Positions 48,228-59,118 of a stretch of 64,000 nt of DNA are shown piece by piece. Source of the DNA: Epinephelus fuscoguttatus. Its lineage: Eukaryota; Chordata; Actinopteri; Perciformes; Serranidae. The stretch is from positions 19,927,479-19,991,478 of the forward strand of contig NC_064762.1 of assembly GCF_011397635.1 (NCBI RefSeq), given 5' to 3'. The notes under the pieces are model-generated. The model saw only the letters and a program-made list of their open reading frames with translations, was not told the DNA's origin and made no database searches. The position numbers and the translations under genes were made by a program. Every line of letters starts with the position of its first letter. Within the stretch, counting starts at the first letter, position 1.

Positions 48228-50844
48228 CTGGTGAGTAGACGGAAGCGCGCAGTTACTTGACATGCTAATGTGATGTAGTCCTTGTAAGTCAGACTAGGCG
48301 TGTATTGATGATAACTCTTGGCCACAGTAATTGTGAAGTGAAAGTCTGCTATCGTGTAAGATAGCACGATAGCACGATATCAGTGTTACTAGAAATTATA
48401 CAAATAAAGATCCAAGCAGCTTTATAAAAAGAGCCTGAACAATAGTAAGTACAACAAATAAGTCCGGAGAAGCCCCGTTTAATCCAGCTCTTTGTTATAA
48501 ATCAAGATCCATCCTTGAGCTCTCTCACCTTATTGACAGGCACCTCTCCAGTGATGGGAATGGGCACCGGCTTCATGTCCGGGTCCACGGTGCTGTACTC
48601 GCTCAGAGCGTCTCTCAGATACATTAGGTTATCGTCCAGCCTCTTCTCCAGCTTCAGCACTTCAATCCGCTGGATACGGGGGCTGTAGATCTCGTAGCAG
48701 ATCTCCACACCTGAGCCACACACACACACACATTAAGAAACACATGATTGAAGCAGGTGTTTTGCCTGAAGGCCACCAGGTTCATGGCCAACACTGAAGT
48801 AGAGATGTGGACAAATATGGAGGGACATGTACAGGCAGGCTTTACACTGAAAAGCACTATAGTTTCACATTTACATTACATTTATCACAACAATTTGGTT
48901 GACTCAAAACTAAGAAAGAAAACAACCCTCACCTTGGCCATCAATGATGTTCCTCAGGATAAATGTGGCTCCCAGCCCCTTCCCACCCCTCTGGATACAG
49001 ATGCCAACAAAGCGGTTAGTTTTCCCACTGGCGTTGGGGTCGGCCATGGTCACGGCCAGGATGCTCCCTTAAAACAAAAATCATTTGCACCATTTAAAGT
49101 GGAAATAGACAAGGCTTTTTGTATTTTAACTTATAATTTGGAAATGAAACATTGATTGCAAGATTAAATGGCTATAGAATAATGACACCATCTACGTTTA
49201 GATTGGTTTCTTATAAGCCTCTCCTTCACTATGCAATTCTGGCTGCCACTCCGTACGGTCTCCCAGGAAAATGAAGGCTCAATTAATGGCACAAACCAAA
49301 ACAGGAAGAGGATAGCACTTTTATTTTCCTCGTGGCCATCCCCAGTCACCAAGGACTATCAATGTAAAAGCCTTTGCACACTGATTCGGCTTTTTCCTTC
49401 TGATACTGTCACACAAATAGGACCTCATATTGTGTCAGTCACATTTGCACACTGACACTTTCGCCTGTCATTAAAGTTTTCTGAACAGGTTCAGAGTTTT
49501 TCACATCTGTCACAGGCCAGACAGAATTCAAGAATCAAGAATCAGTGAAGAAAATGTGGCAGTGGGACACAGCCACCACAAGACAGAGGAACAGGTGACA
49601 CAATATCCGCTCATAACTCAGATACAGTAGCTCACTTTCAACAGATCAGATAATAATATTCAGGTGGATGATGATGATGAGGAGGAGGAGGATGAGGAGG
49701 ACTGTACACAGTAAGTAAGTGTGGAGACAGAGAAGGAGGATAGCTCCGCCCCTTCATGTAGCTGTGGTGCCAAATGCATAACACTGGGAGAGAGTGGTGA
49801 CAACCAGATAAGTGACTCTAGTGGAGAGAGGCAAAGGAGGGAAATGTGTATGTTCATTTTGTCTCATATTGCAAATTGTCTTAAGGAATAGAACAGTAAA
49901 ACGCATCGGACTCAGTGTACAAGGATAGTTGATTTAAAAATAAAAATGAAGGCCAGTTACTGAAGCGTGGTTGTATCCTGACAGCTGGGACAACTAGCTT
50001 TAGTGACGAAATATTACATCCACCTGTGATAAATACACTTGTATGAAGTGGAAACTTTGTCTATATGGGGACTTGGACTAGCAACCCTCAGGTTCCCAAG
50101 CCAAGTCCCTATGGGCTGAGCTACTGCCGCCTTCTCCAGGTGTCAAGATGAGAAAATGAAATAGTTTGGGTGATCTTACACCATCACCTCAAGGTGAGAA
50201 TGTAACCGGTTTCTTACCAACATAGAATTCAGGGATATCGAGCACCTTCCTCCGGCGGATCATGTCTTTCCTCTCCATGAAGAATTTAAAAGGGTCTGTT
50301 CTCTGTCTAGGAGGGAGGAACTCTGGGCTCAGCACCCTGAGAGGAGAGACACAACCGGGACAACACGTTAAAACACATTACCGTGCACAGTATGCAGAGT
50401 TAGTGTGTGTATCAGTGAGTGTCAGCTGGAGGTCGCATAAACATCATACTTCCGCTGAGACACCGCAGTCTGTGTTTTATCCACGATGATAGGTTTGGAT
50501 GGAGGGATGAACTTTGGTGGCTCCTCGCTGCTTCCCGCAGCAAGACGACACACAGATGTGGATATGAACCCTGTACGTAACAAGACAATAAGACGATAAT
50601 CAGTCAAAGTGATGGGAAGGTTGAAAACTGCTAGCTAACGTTAACAGTGAACCGTTAGCCCCGTTAGCTCGTGGCTCATGGCTGTACACGTACTGCTTAT
50701 GTTTAAAGGCTGACAGCACATTATAAAGTATAACACATAAACGGAAGCTTGTTCGGTTTACTTACGTTCATTCTGGAGCCGGAGGTTCCGTAATAGCCTC
50801 AGCGAAAACATAAATTTGTCCAGCCCTACCGCACAAGCTGCCAT
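48006..50844 (-). CDS. mrpl19: Mitochondrial ribosomal protein L19 (bL19m), six coding exons
   Basis: This is a structural protein of the mitochondrial large ribosomal subunit, homologous to bacterial L19. Coding exons are 50844-50766, 50570-50450, 50336-50218, 49067-48933, 48710-48529 and 48227-48006. All introns have GT...AG borders and phases fit throughout (1, 2, 1, 1, 0), giving 285 residues against about 292 in human. Residues 1-40 are Arg-rich with few acidic residues, as in a mitochondrial targeting peptide. Recognisable family motifs are [22 protein letters not shown] (about 79-92), [56 protein letters not shown] and the C-terminal [15 protein letters not shown]. The start ATG at 50844-50842 precedes AACAVGL, like the human MAAC start. 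There are no frameshifts or missing motifs. Introns carry a transposon copy and a SINE head. Confidence 0.97.
48529..48710 (-). CDS. mrpl19: mrpl19 coding exon 5
   Basis: Acceptor gctcag|GT, preceded by a (TG)8 tract instead of a normal pyrimidine tract. Donor AAG|gtgaga. Encodes [12 protein letters not shown] and [17 protein letters not shown] (residues 153-212). Its length of 182 bp is not a multiple of three, so skipping would shift the frame. Confidence 0.96.
48717..48732 (-). promoter_or_regulatory. (TG)8 tract at mrpl19 exon 5 acceptor
   Basis: On the transcribed strand eight TG units end 6 bases before exon 5 (TGTGTG...GCTCAG|G). UG-rich RNA is a known binding target of TDP-43 and CELF proteins, and a TG repeat in the same position modulates CFTR exon 9 splicing. 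An effect here is inferred only. Confidence 0.5.
48933..49067 (-). CDS. mrpl19: mrpl19 coding exon 4
   Basis: Acceptor tttaag|GG, donor CAAG|gtgagg. Encodes [15 protein letters not shown] and the conserved [15 protein letters not shown] core of the L19 fold (residues 108-151). Confidence 0.97.
49373..49922 (+). mobile_element. 550-bp DNA-transposon derivative, copy B in mrpl19 intron 3
   Basis: The ends TTTGCACACTGATTCGG (49373-49389) and CGGACTCAGTGTACAA (49907-49922) match the TIRs of 6216-6726 with substitutions. The body is the reverse complement of that copy: the sense frame again gives [15 protein letters not shown] (about 49536-49580) and later an Asp/Glu run (about 49663-49700), with stops in between. 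It has no effect on mrpl19 coding exons. Confidence 0.8.
50067..50131 (-). mobile_element. tRNA-derived SINE head in mrpl19 intron 3
   Basis: On the minus strand GCGGCAGTAGCTCAG (A-box region) is followed by GGGTTGCTAGTCCAAGTCC (B-box region), the order of a tRNA-derived polymerase III promoter. I recognise this head from fish SINEs. The 3' limit is unclear, perhaps about 49960. It is transcribed in the same sense as mrpl19. Confidence 0.6.
50218..50336 (-). CDS. mrpl19: mrpl19 coding exon 3
   Basis: Acceptor ctctcag|GG, donor GTTG|gtaaga. Encodes [15 protein letters not shown] through IPEFYV (residues 68-106). Confidence 0.96.
50450..50570 (-). CDS. mrpl19: mrpl19 coding exon 2
   Basis: Acceptor tacag|GG, donor GGAA|gtatga. 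Encodes the rest of the targeting peptide and [10 protein letters not shown] (residues 28-66). Confidence 0.94.
50766..50844 (-). CDS. mrpl19: mrpl19 coding exon 1
   Basis: Encodes the start and the first part of the targeting peptide (residues 1-26 and one base of 27). The donor reads GAAC|gtaag, a strong match. The ATG context is GACATGG. Confidence 0.93.
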
Positions 50845-50960
50845 GTCTGACCTTCTGTTGTCGCATGTGAGCTCGGACGGAAGCCGCGTAGGGCAAACGT
50901 CACTAAAACGCACTTTGTTTGACTCTGCAGTGAAGTCAGTTGTCCACAAGATGGCGGAAC
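50845..50960 (-). promoter_or_regulatory. mrpl19 promoter / 5' UTR region
   Basis: It is CpG-bearing and lacks a TATA box. It contains AAGATGGCGG on the plus strand (50948-50957), that is CCGCCATCTT on the gene strand, the classic YY1 site common in promoters of mitochondrial and ribosomal protein genes. A CRE-like half-site TGACGT lies at 50902-50897. Transcription start not determined. Confidence 0.55.
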
Positions 50961-51302
50961 TGTTATGTCGGTTATAAATACATAATATTATTTGGTCCTA
51001 TTTTAAGTGCAAAATTGTGCTGTTGGTTTCTGAAGTACGCACCCAAAATACTTAAAAAATGGAATAATTCATTTTAAATTAAATTAAATTAAATTAAAAT
51101 TCAACATATCAAATTATGTTTGTTGGTCACACATTAAGTCGTCACTACACAGTGTGCTACAACGTATTGTGAAATTCATTTGTGCTTAGCTCCAGAAGGC
51201 AACTAACAAATAGGAAATAAATAAATGAATAAAAATGTTATGCATTTATAATGATTGGATTTGTATAGTAAGCAACATGTTACCAACATCACAGAGATAG
51301 TT

Positions 51303-51333
<31 letters not shown>

Positions 51334-52400
51334 TTCATTTATTGGTATTGAGTTTTCTTTTTTCATTTATGGATGATTCTGATAATCTATTTTTGTATCT
51401 TTATATAAATTCTGGATATTCTAAGTTTAAGTAAGAGGCCATAATTTTACTTATGATACTTAAATTATCATAAGTGAGCACTCATTTGGGGACAAAATTA
51501 ATCATGAAATTAGCAGAGGACTTTTATTTTTGACAAAATTAAAGATATTTACACTATAATTTATTGCAGAAAAGGAAACATTTGCGTGTACAAATTCACC
51601 AGAATGCAGGTAATTAAGTTGTTTTTTATTAAATATTAATCATATTTCAGATAAAACAGTACATTGTACAGATATATATTTAATCATTTAGGTCTGATTG
51701 CGGGTCTTATAACTGTCTGTCGAGTTATTCTTAGACACTGGAAGACAACAATGGCCCCGGGACTGGTAGAAATAGCATCTCATAAATGTATGCTCAGTAG
51801 AATAAACAGCGATCAGGAGAAATGAGCATCTCCTTGGGACCAGTTATGGACTCGTATCAAAATGGAGGATAAGCCTACATAATTATGAAAGTGCTCTGTG
51901 ATCACGTGACCCTGCAGAGTGATGTTTGAGGACGTATGTGTGACATGTTTGTTAGTTTGTTTTCGTCTCTTTCCTTGTGACTTATTTGTCAATGTTTCTT
52001 TATGTACTAGAGTCTACCTTCATATTATAAAAAATATGTGCCCAGAAAATAATATAGCCATTTACCAAGCCTTTCAAAAGAAAATAACACAAAAATAATT
52101 GCATACATTAAAGTATATGAGGGAGATGAAAACCTAGATATCATACATTGTATTTGTTTTTATTAGATATAGTTTTACCAATTATTTATAGAGGTCATAA
52201 CAGCTTTCTTATTAATTGTTGGAGGAAATGAACTGTTTGATGCTCGCATTTTTCTAGCAGAGGATCCCCCCTTCACTTTCATATGTGGCCCCCCGCCCTC
52301 CACTGCTGAAACATAACCTACGCCCCTGTACTGCAGCATGGTGTCTGCTAGGGAACTCTGGGTCTTTGAGACCATGCAGGGGAGCGGCGGTCCTCCAGGT
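50961..52400. other. Intergenic spacer between divergent genes
   Basis: AT-rich, with an (AATTA)n run at 51077-51098 and a (TTTA)n run at 51302-51345. No exon was recognised. The proximal promoter of the plus-strand gene probably lies at its right end. Confidence 0.5.
51302..51345. repeat. (TTTA)n microsatellite
   Basis: About ten TTTA/TTAT units. Confidence 0.95.
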
Positions 52401-52636
52401 GGGCTGCCTCCACAACACAACACGCAGTTAGAAATGCACTGAGAGAGAGAGCAGAGCGCCGCTGCAGCCCCACAGGAACCTCGATCCACACGGTGTGTGC
52501 CAGCAGTGTGGTGTGAGGATGAAGGAGGACTAGATAGATAGAGACATGATGGGACCGCACATCTGAAACCCCCAATGTTGCTGCTGCTGGACTTTCTAAT
52601 GCTACGGAGAAACTCAAAAACTTCGAGGCTTCAAGG
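52401..52636 (+). promoter_or_regulatory. Probable 5' UTR / promoter with three upstream ATGs
   Basis: Three upstream open frames precede the main ATG: 52519-52533 (4 codons), 52546-52566 (6 codons) and 52575-52694 (39 codons, overlapping the main start in another frame). No TATA box is seen. If the transcript starts before 52519, these frames would lower initiation at 52637. A start site after 52577 would avoid them. Confidence 0.4.
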
Positions 52637-52745
52637 ATGTTCTTCTCAGATGGGACTCTCTCAGCCGTCAGTTATGCGCTCCTGTTGGGAATAACGTGTC
52701 TGAGCGTCCTGTGCGATCTCACCAAGGGCTCTTCAGACTTCTCAG
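52637..52745 (+). CDS. First coding exon of a secreted or membrane protein (partial gene)
   Basis: The ATG (A at -3: AAGGATG) opens 36 codons plus one base before a probable donor CAG|gttggg at 52745/52746. The peptide begins MFFSDGTLSAVSYALLLGI, continues TCLSVLCDLTKGSSDFS, and has a hydrophobic core (residues about 9-26) typical of a signal peptide. Short phase-1 exons carrying a signal peptide are common in genes for immunoglobulin-superfamily and other modular extracellular proteins, so that class is possible but not shown. I do not recognise the gene. No further exon was found before 64000, so intron 1 would exceed 11 kb. The donor is not a strong consensus, and the frame stays open to 52894, so the exon end is uncertain. 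Confidence 0.55.
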
Positions 52746-54485
52746 GTTGGGATTTCTCATGTTGTGTTTGTGTTTTGGTGCGTAAAAGTAGTGTTTTCCA
52801 AGCTTTCAAAAGCAACGCATGGACAGTGGGGCAATGGGCAGTGCGTATTTTATCCTGCGTGTGTTGTCTGCGCCACCTTACAACTCCTAGATGAATGAAA
52901 TGGAACTTGGATAAGCCATTACGCACGCTTTTAACCGCTGAGCACGACTCCCAAAACAACTCCAAGCAGTGATTTTGTGTCGCATGAGCCTCTCCTCTGT
53001 GGACGACCCGTGCCTGTGGCGTGCTGCAGCATGCACACTCAAATGTTTGTTTGACAAACCGAGTAGGAAACAACTTAAACATGCGGAAAAGCCCAGTGTT
53101 GTTATCTTTTGGCTCATTCTGACCCACATACGGCACTTCAAACAACAGGTTCCCCTCCACTAAAGCCATCTGGCTGTGGGGATTAAGGGTTGGGTTATCA
53201 GTCCAGCATGGATCTGCAACACATATCCCATTGATGCAATTGAGATAAACGTGGTTAATGTGTTACTAGATGGGAACTATTGTCTAGACCAAACCTGGCC
53301 TTTTCCTGCAGATTTAAAGCAAACAGCAGGTTCAATGCTTCATATAGGCTCTACCCAGTCTGTAAGGTGAAGTCAATGCAACTCATATCAGTGCCTTATT
53401 ACCTCAAGTTTATGTGCAATCCGGTGTGACGGAATCTGAAGGCTTTTCTGCTAAGAAAAGGCAGCATATTACTAAACTAATGAGTGTTACATTAAAGGCT
53501 ATTGAGCTCTGCTGAGCCCAAGGCAAGCCTGCAGGTTTTGTTTACAGTGTCATAAAACAGGAAGGGAGCTTTGTGTCGGTGTTAATTGGCCTCTAATGGG
53601 TCTAATGGTTGGAAACGAGCAGGCCAACACTGTGGGGAAAAGGTGCTAAAGAGCAGATGTATGTAACATGCCCTGTGTGTACGATTGTGTGCGCATGTGT
53701 CCATGTCGCAGCCTAATGAGCTGCTAAAGATCATGGGTGTAGTGGAGGCTGTTAACAAGGCGGCCTTTCTGTAATTGCCACGCATGTGTCAGTGGTTGTT
53801 GGTTTTGTCATAAATACTATGATTGAGTGGATCAGATGCCGGTTAATTAAGCAAGAAGGGGGAACTATTAGACCGGCTGATTCCAGATTTTCGCAGCCCG
53901 GAGCAGGTTTACCAATACCCCGGCTTAGACACGCTTATGCAAATGCTTTGTCATAGGCAGGAGTTAATTTGTTGAAATCTCAGCTTTGGTGTGATATTTC
54001 TTTGTTCTTGGTGTTTACCTCTGGGCCTTTGCTCACTACTTTGCTCCTGAGGGGGTGGGGAGGAGACACTGCTGTCATTTTGGGACTTTCCTTTTGAAGG
54101 AGCGCCGGTGTTGAGTCTCCAGATGCAATTTGGTGCCCATCTGGGACTCTGTGCGCTGTGCCTTTACAGAAATGCTGACCAAGCATCCCAAAGTGAATAA
54201 AATGAAAAAAGGGGACTCCGAATACCTCAGGGACAAAGAAATCCTTCAGTCCTCACATTCTTGACCAGCTGGAGTTTCCCTGGAGACAGAGGAGTGCTTT
54301 GATTGACAGGTGCTGCGAGGGTGCAGGGTGACAGAAGTGGTAGATCTAACATCTGTCACTCAGACCTCTTGATGGTTATATGGTTGGATCAGAGATGGTG
54401 GACAGTGTGGCCACATCTGCAAGTCTCATTTATCTAGTCATATCCTCAGTGCTTCCCAAACAGACATAGGGACCTGAACAGAAAG
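52746..54485. other. Putative first-intron DNA, no feature seen
   Basis: A long minus-strand open frame (52672-53169) is antisense to the signal-peptide exon and has no recognised domain. Nothing else was identified. Confidence 0.4.
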
Positions 54486-54785
54486 CAAAACTTACCTATG
54501 CTCTCTTCAAAGCCAGGCTCCATTAACAAAAACAGTAATTTTACCTCCCTGAACACAGGAGCTGCCTGCCTGCTACCGCCACCTTGATCGGGTTAGTTTG
54601 TTTGTCTTATTGTGTGACTTAAGTGTTTTCTAGGGTTAGTTCTGATCCACCAAAGTCATAATAACACAAACAAACTAACTGATCGAGGCAGCGGTTGACC
54701 AACAGCTCCTGTGTTCAGCGAGGTAAAGTTACTGTTTTTGTCAATGGAGTTTGGTCTGAAAAGAGAACATGGAAAAGTTTCACTT
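54486..54785. mobile_element. 300-bp foldback MITE
   Basis: The two halves are inverted copies: AAAACAGTAATTTTACCTCC (about 54525) pairs with GAGGTAAAGTTACTGTTTTT (about 54720). CTGAACACAGGAGCTG pairs with CAGCTCCTGTGTTCAG. GATCGGGTTAGTTTGTTTG pairs with CAAACAAACTAACTGATC. The loop is about 54607-54660. Ends are AAAACTTACCTATG and CATGGAAAAGTTTC. No coding capacity. Confidence 0.8.
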
Positions 54786-56882
54786 ATACGCCAGTTTCCC
54801 ATCATAAAGGCCAATCTATTTGGGAGGTACTAAGGGTGCGACTTGATAAATGAGGCTTGGATTATACTGCAAGAGTTCAATTCATCAAGAATTTCTCTGT
54901 TTTTGGATTCTTCGTTCTCTCCGGAATCATGCAAGAACAGTGTTTTCCTCATAAATTCAATATAACACAGGATTAGTAACTGATATACAAATTCTCATTT
55001 GCAGAGTCAAGTATTCCTTTAACATTGCAGGATAGTGCACTTGGCCTTTGTGCGCCCTGCCAGTTATTAGTTCATGCTTCTCTCTGCCTTGCGTTTGCGT
55101 CATTTTTTGACAACTGGAGTAAATGGCAGTTTCATATTTCAAAACAAACCATGTTGCTGAGTGATTTGATTCTGTCTTTCCCCCCCTGTTATCATCTTCT
55201 ATTATACAGCTGCCTGAACGGCTAATTAGAGGTGTGGAGCGAGCACAGCAACACTTCAGAGCCTCCAGGCTAACACGGATAGCAAGCCAGCTAATTAATG
55301 CTCTATATTTTACAAATTATCAATAGTTTGTTGTTGATTTTATACATGTTGTGAGCTCTGCGGTATAAATTTCCTCAGGTTTACTCATGTGAGGAGCGCT
55401 TGGCTTGTTACGTAACTGCAAACTATCCATTATTAGAAATGTATGTGGTGCTTTTTTGCCTTTTTGTGCAAATACAGACGTCACTGCAACGCAAACACTG
55501 GATGGTGTCTTGCTGATTTTATCGCCAAAACAGAGCTCAAACAGTTAGCTGGTTAATTAAGTGGAAAAGCGGAAAATGAACCTGCAACTATTTTGGTAAT
55601 CGATGAATCATGAACCTCATTGTTTGAGTTAAAGTGCCAGCTTTTCGGTTGTGAGGATTTGCTGCTTTTCTTTGCTTTAGGTGGCAGTAAATTGAAAGTA
55701 TGTGTGTTACCCGAGGTAGTAGCTGTTTCTGCTTTTCTGTTCCTGGATAACTTCATCAACTGACATAGACAGAAAACAGTTTATGATTTTAGTCAACACA
55801 TAGTTGTGAGGGAAAGGGGAAGTCATGAATGCTGGACTGTTTGTTAAAAAAGCCGAAACAATAGCAGGAATCCAGCATTTGCTACAGCTGGGCCTTTCCA
55901 CTGAGAGTTATTTACGAAACACAGGCGTATTGTATGTTTCTCTTGGCCGTGGAACATTTTAGAAACTGTCATTGCCACACAAACTATACGACGCTGCCAA
56001 AGGGTTACAGTGAAGCAACTTCTCTTCTCTTTCTCTGCCATAAAACCCCGCAGGCAAAACCCTATTTAACCCCAGTCAATGGGACGTGAGGCTGTTGAGG
56101 GGCCAAGGGGTCAACTGAGGTCAACCCATAGTAACTGTGAGTGTGTGGTTAAGGGGAGTTATCATCCATCTTGGTCTTTGTTCCCCCTCCTGTCGAAACC
56201 TCATCACACATGTTGACCACTGTTGGGAGAGGTGGAAAGAAAGTCAACACAGCGCTGTTTCTTCAATGTTATGAATATAAATTCAATTCAGAAGAAAATG
56301 AAGATGTTTGGATAACTTTGAAGTCGGGCTTGTGAAGTTTGATTTGATCATTATTTCTGTGTTGCATTTAGATCTCTTGATTATCTTAAGTATCCGTTTT
56401 GATGGAAAGATTTGAACAATTAAAACACAATTTAATTTGTACTGTAGGTCATAGAAGACCGTTTAAACAGCAAAGAACGTAGTACCTAATTTGGTTCCAG
56501 AGATAGATGGATAAATTATACCATGAGCAAAATAATTTGGATGATGGCTTACACTTTTTGTTACCCTAAAGTGAAAAACGTTTCCAATTCAAAGAAACCT
56601 TATCAAGTGTTGTTTAAAACTAGGTTCTTCCATTAAATGTCAAGTAGTCATTGTTTTAACATTACAAAAACAACAAATAATTGAACTTTGGTCAGAGCCA
56701 GGGACTCTCTATGACCAGGAAAGATGAAGATGCTGTAGTTTTCTGGATTTACATGCAGAAAATGGGAACCCAAGGATGTTTGTCTGCCTTGATGAGAAAA
56801 AGTATTGATCAGACAGTTACACCTGAAATGACGGGTCACTTAATCTGTTAGTTTTAATTTATTTGTAACATTTTTTCTTGTC
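54786..56882. other. Putative intronic DNA, no feature seen
   Basis: Unique-looking AT-rich sequence. No exon or repeat boundary was recognised. Confidence 0.4.
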
Positions 56883-57779
56883 TTAAAGGGTAATTACGGT
56901 ATTTTTAACCTGTAGCTTCTTCGTTTTTTGTATAACATTAGAACCAACACTTTTTGAAAGTGGTCCAGTATTTAATGAGAGTGCTGGAGCTGGCAGCCTA
57001 AAACAGGCTGCATTGTAACCACTGAGAGTGCGTTTGCAATGTACAGCCAGTAAAAGTGCTTGTTTTTGCCACTGACAGGCTCCTATTATTACTCAGAGTC
57101 TCAACACATTGTGGAAAGGATCCCAACAGAGATAGGCCTTTTTGTTAAAGAGGAAGATCCTTTTTCTTCAACCAAAAACAGCCTGATATCACCATTCCCA
57201 AATACACCAGACTCCATTTAAAAAAAACAGTAATTTTAGCATGTACAGAGCCAGCAGATTTTCACTTCTAACTGGGTGAATTAAGGGTTTATTTCATCAA
57301 ACCAGAGCTGGCAATTGCTGGAACAGTAGTGAGATGAACCAAGATGGGTTTTGTGAGCTTCATTTGTTTCTGTTAACTTTGAATGAAGTGTATTTCACAA
57401 TGATAAAAATGACTGTTTATTTAAATGGAGTCTGGTGGCTTCAGTTACAGCAATTTTGGGGCTATTTGAGGAAACAAATAGATCTTACTCTTTGACAAAA
57501 AGGTCTATCTCTGTAGGGATCCTTTCAATAATTTGTTGAGACACTTGGAATAATAATCTGAGCCTGTCAGTGGCAAAAACGAGCAATTTTTTGGGACGTA
57601 CATGGACGGTGCACTCAAACACTGGGTGATTACACTGCAGCCTGTTTCACTTCTGTCGACTGGAGCCCTTTTGCTCAGTACTGGATCAGTTACAAAATAT
57701 CTTCATCAGTCATGGAGACAAAAAATAAAAAACATGGGAAAATAGGATACAGGTAAATAAAAAACGGAAGTTACCCTTT
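56883..57779. mobile_element. Foldback element, copy 2 of the 924-bp family
   Basis: The element runs from TTAAAGGGTAATTACGG to GGAAGTTACCCTTT and is collinear with 37604-38527 over its whole length (shared TTTTTGCCACTGACAGGCTC, AATTTTAGCATGTACAGAG, GGTCTATCTCTGTAGGGATC). Its right tip has lost the TTAA. The copies differ by many substitutions and small indels, so both are old. Confidence 0.85.
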
Positions 57780-58978
57780 CAGTTATTGCAAACTGAGTAT
57801 GTAGGGGTTTTTAGACTCACTGAAATTGTGATGGATATTTTAAACAAATTCCTGACTCTTCATGGACTCAGTGATCAATAGGTAAATGAAAAGAAATCGA
57901 AAATGAAAATAATCAATAAGCTGGAGCCTAAAAACAGTGTATCAATGAAATAAATTTACTAGTTGTTTGATTTTGTGGTGTAAAAAGATTGCGGAGCTTG
58001 ATCCTTCCTAGGTGACAGATCAGCTGATTACTTCACAATTCACTTCATGTCTAAGCTGCCTGACACTGTAGCCAACACACACACAGACACACAAATCCAC
58101 CGACGCTATTACTCTATGGGCAAGTCCTGGATTAGGCTACCCCTAACTGCCCACACATACACACAAACACACCCCTCCACGTATTACTGAGTGCTACTCA
58201 GGGCCCCTCAAATCTTAATCCGCTCTGATTTTGGAGTGGATATGGGTAGCACACTGAACCTCATGCTCTCCTCTTTCAGCCCCTTCCCCCCACTCACACA
58301 CTCCCCAGCACCCCTGCCTTCTTTCCCCAGCACCACCCAGCACCTCCTCCTCCTCCTCCTCGCTGCCTCTACTCCTCCCTAGGGCTTGCCTGATCACTGT
58401 TTCTGTGTCTGTGTGCGCCAGGTGAGCTCTGTCTAAACAAATCCTGCCTCCCGCTTGTTTTGTCTACTGCGGTGGAGGCAGGCGGCTAGGCGGACAGCTA
58501 GGGCCTGGCATAAGGCTGCTTTTCTCTCCAGCTGAATAGAGAGGGGGGGTTACTGCTGCTATTCAAAGGGTAGGCTCTGTGAATGAGGTTCCCAAAGGAG
58601 GGAAGTGTCAAGAAATTTCGATTCATTGCGTGATGGTATCAAAACACACAGAGTTCTTGGGTGTCAACAAGGGAGGGAGTTCTTTTATCTCATGTGTTGT
58701 TTTGCTACATACTGAATAAATAACATGCTTAATGCACTGTACAAGTGATGTCAGGTTTGAACTATAATCCTTCATTGATTTCATTTGTTAAATCCACCGA
58801 AATTCTTTATGGAAAGGAGACAAGTTGCAAAAGGATTTGGTCGGGGCATGATAACGTTTTATCAAATCCAAATGCAGTTTGAAATCCGCTTATCGAATCT
58901 AAATCCTTGTCAAATCCATTTAGTTGTTGCTTTCATTGAATTTAAGTGACAGAAGTTATAGATAACAGTTTAGATCTA
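57780..58978. other. Putative intronic DNA, no gene recognised
   Basis: CA-rich patches at about 58073-58095 and 58150-58172, and a (CCT)n run at about 58341-58362. No exon was recognised. Confidence 0.4.
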
Positions 58979-59118
58979 CACCGATCAGCCAAAACATTAA
59001 AACCACTGACAGGTGAAGTGAAGAACAATGCAGTGATCTGTGAGGAAACCTGTGGTCCTGGCATTCATGTGGATGCTACCTGACGTGCTCTGTCCACCCA
59101 AACACCGTTGCAGACCAA

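Noticed and set aside
47932..48260. Plus-strand and alternate-frame open frames of 85-126 codons near 48 kb
   Set aside because: They are shadows of mrpl19 exon 6, which is in frame with the other five exons.
52672..53169. 165-codon minus-strand open frame antisense to the signal-peptide exon
   Set aside because: No domain is recognised, and the plus-strand exon explains the coding-like composition at its end.
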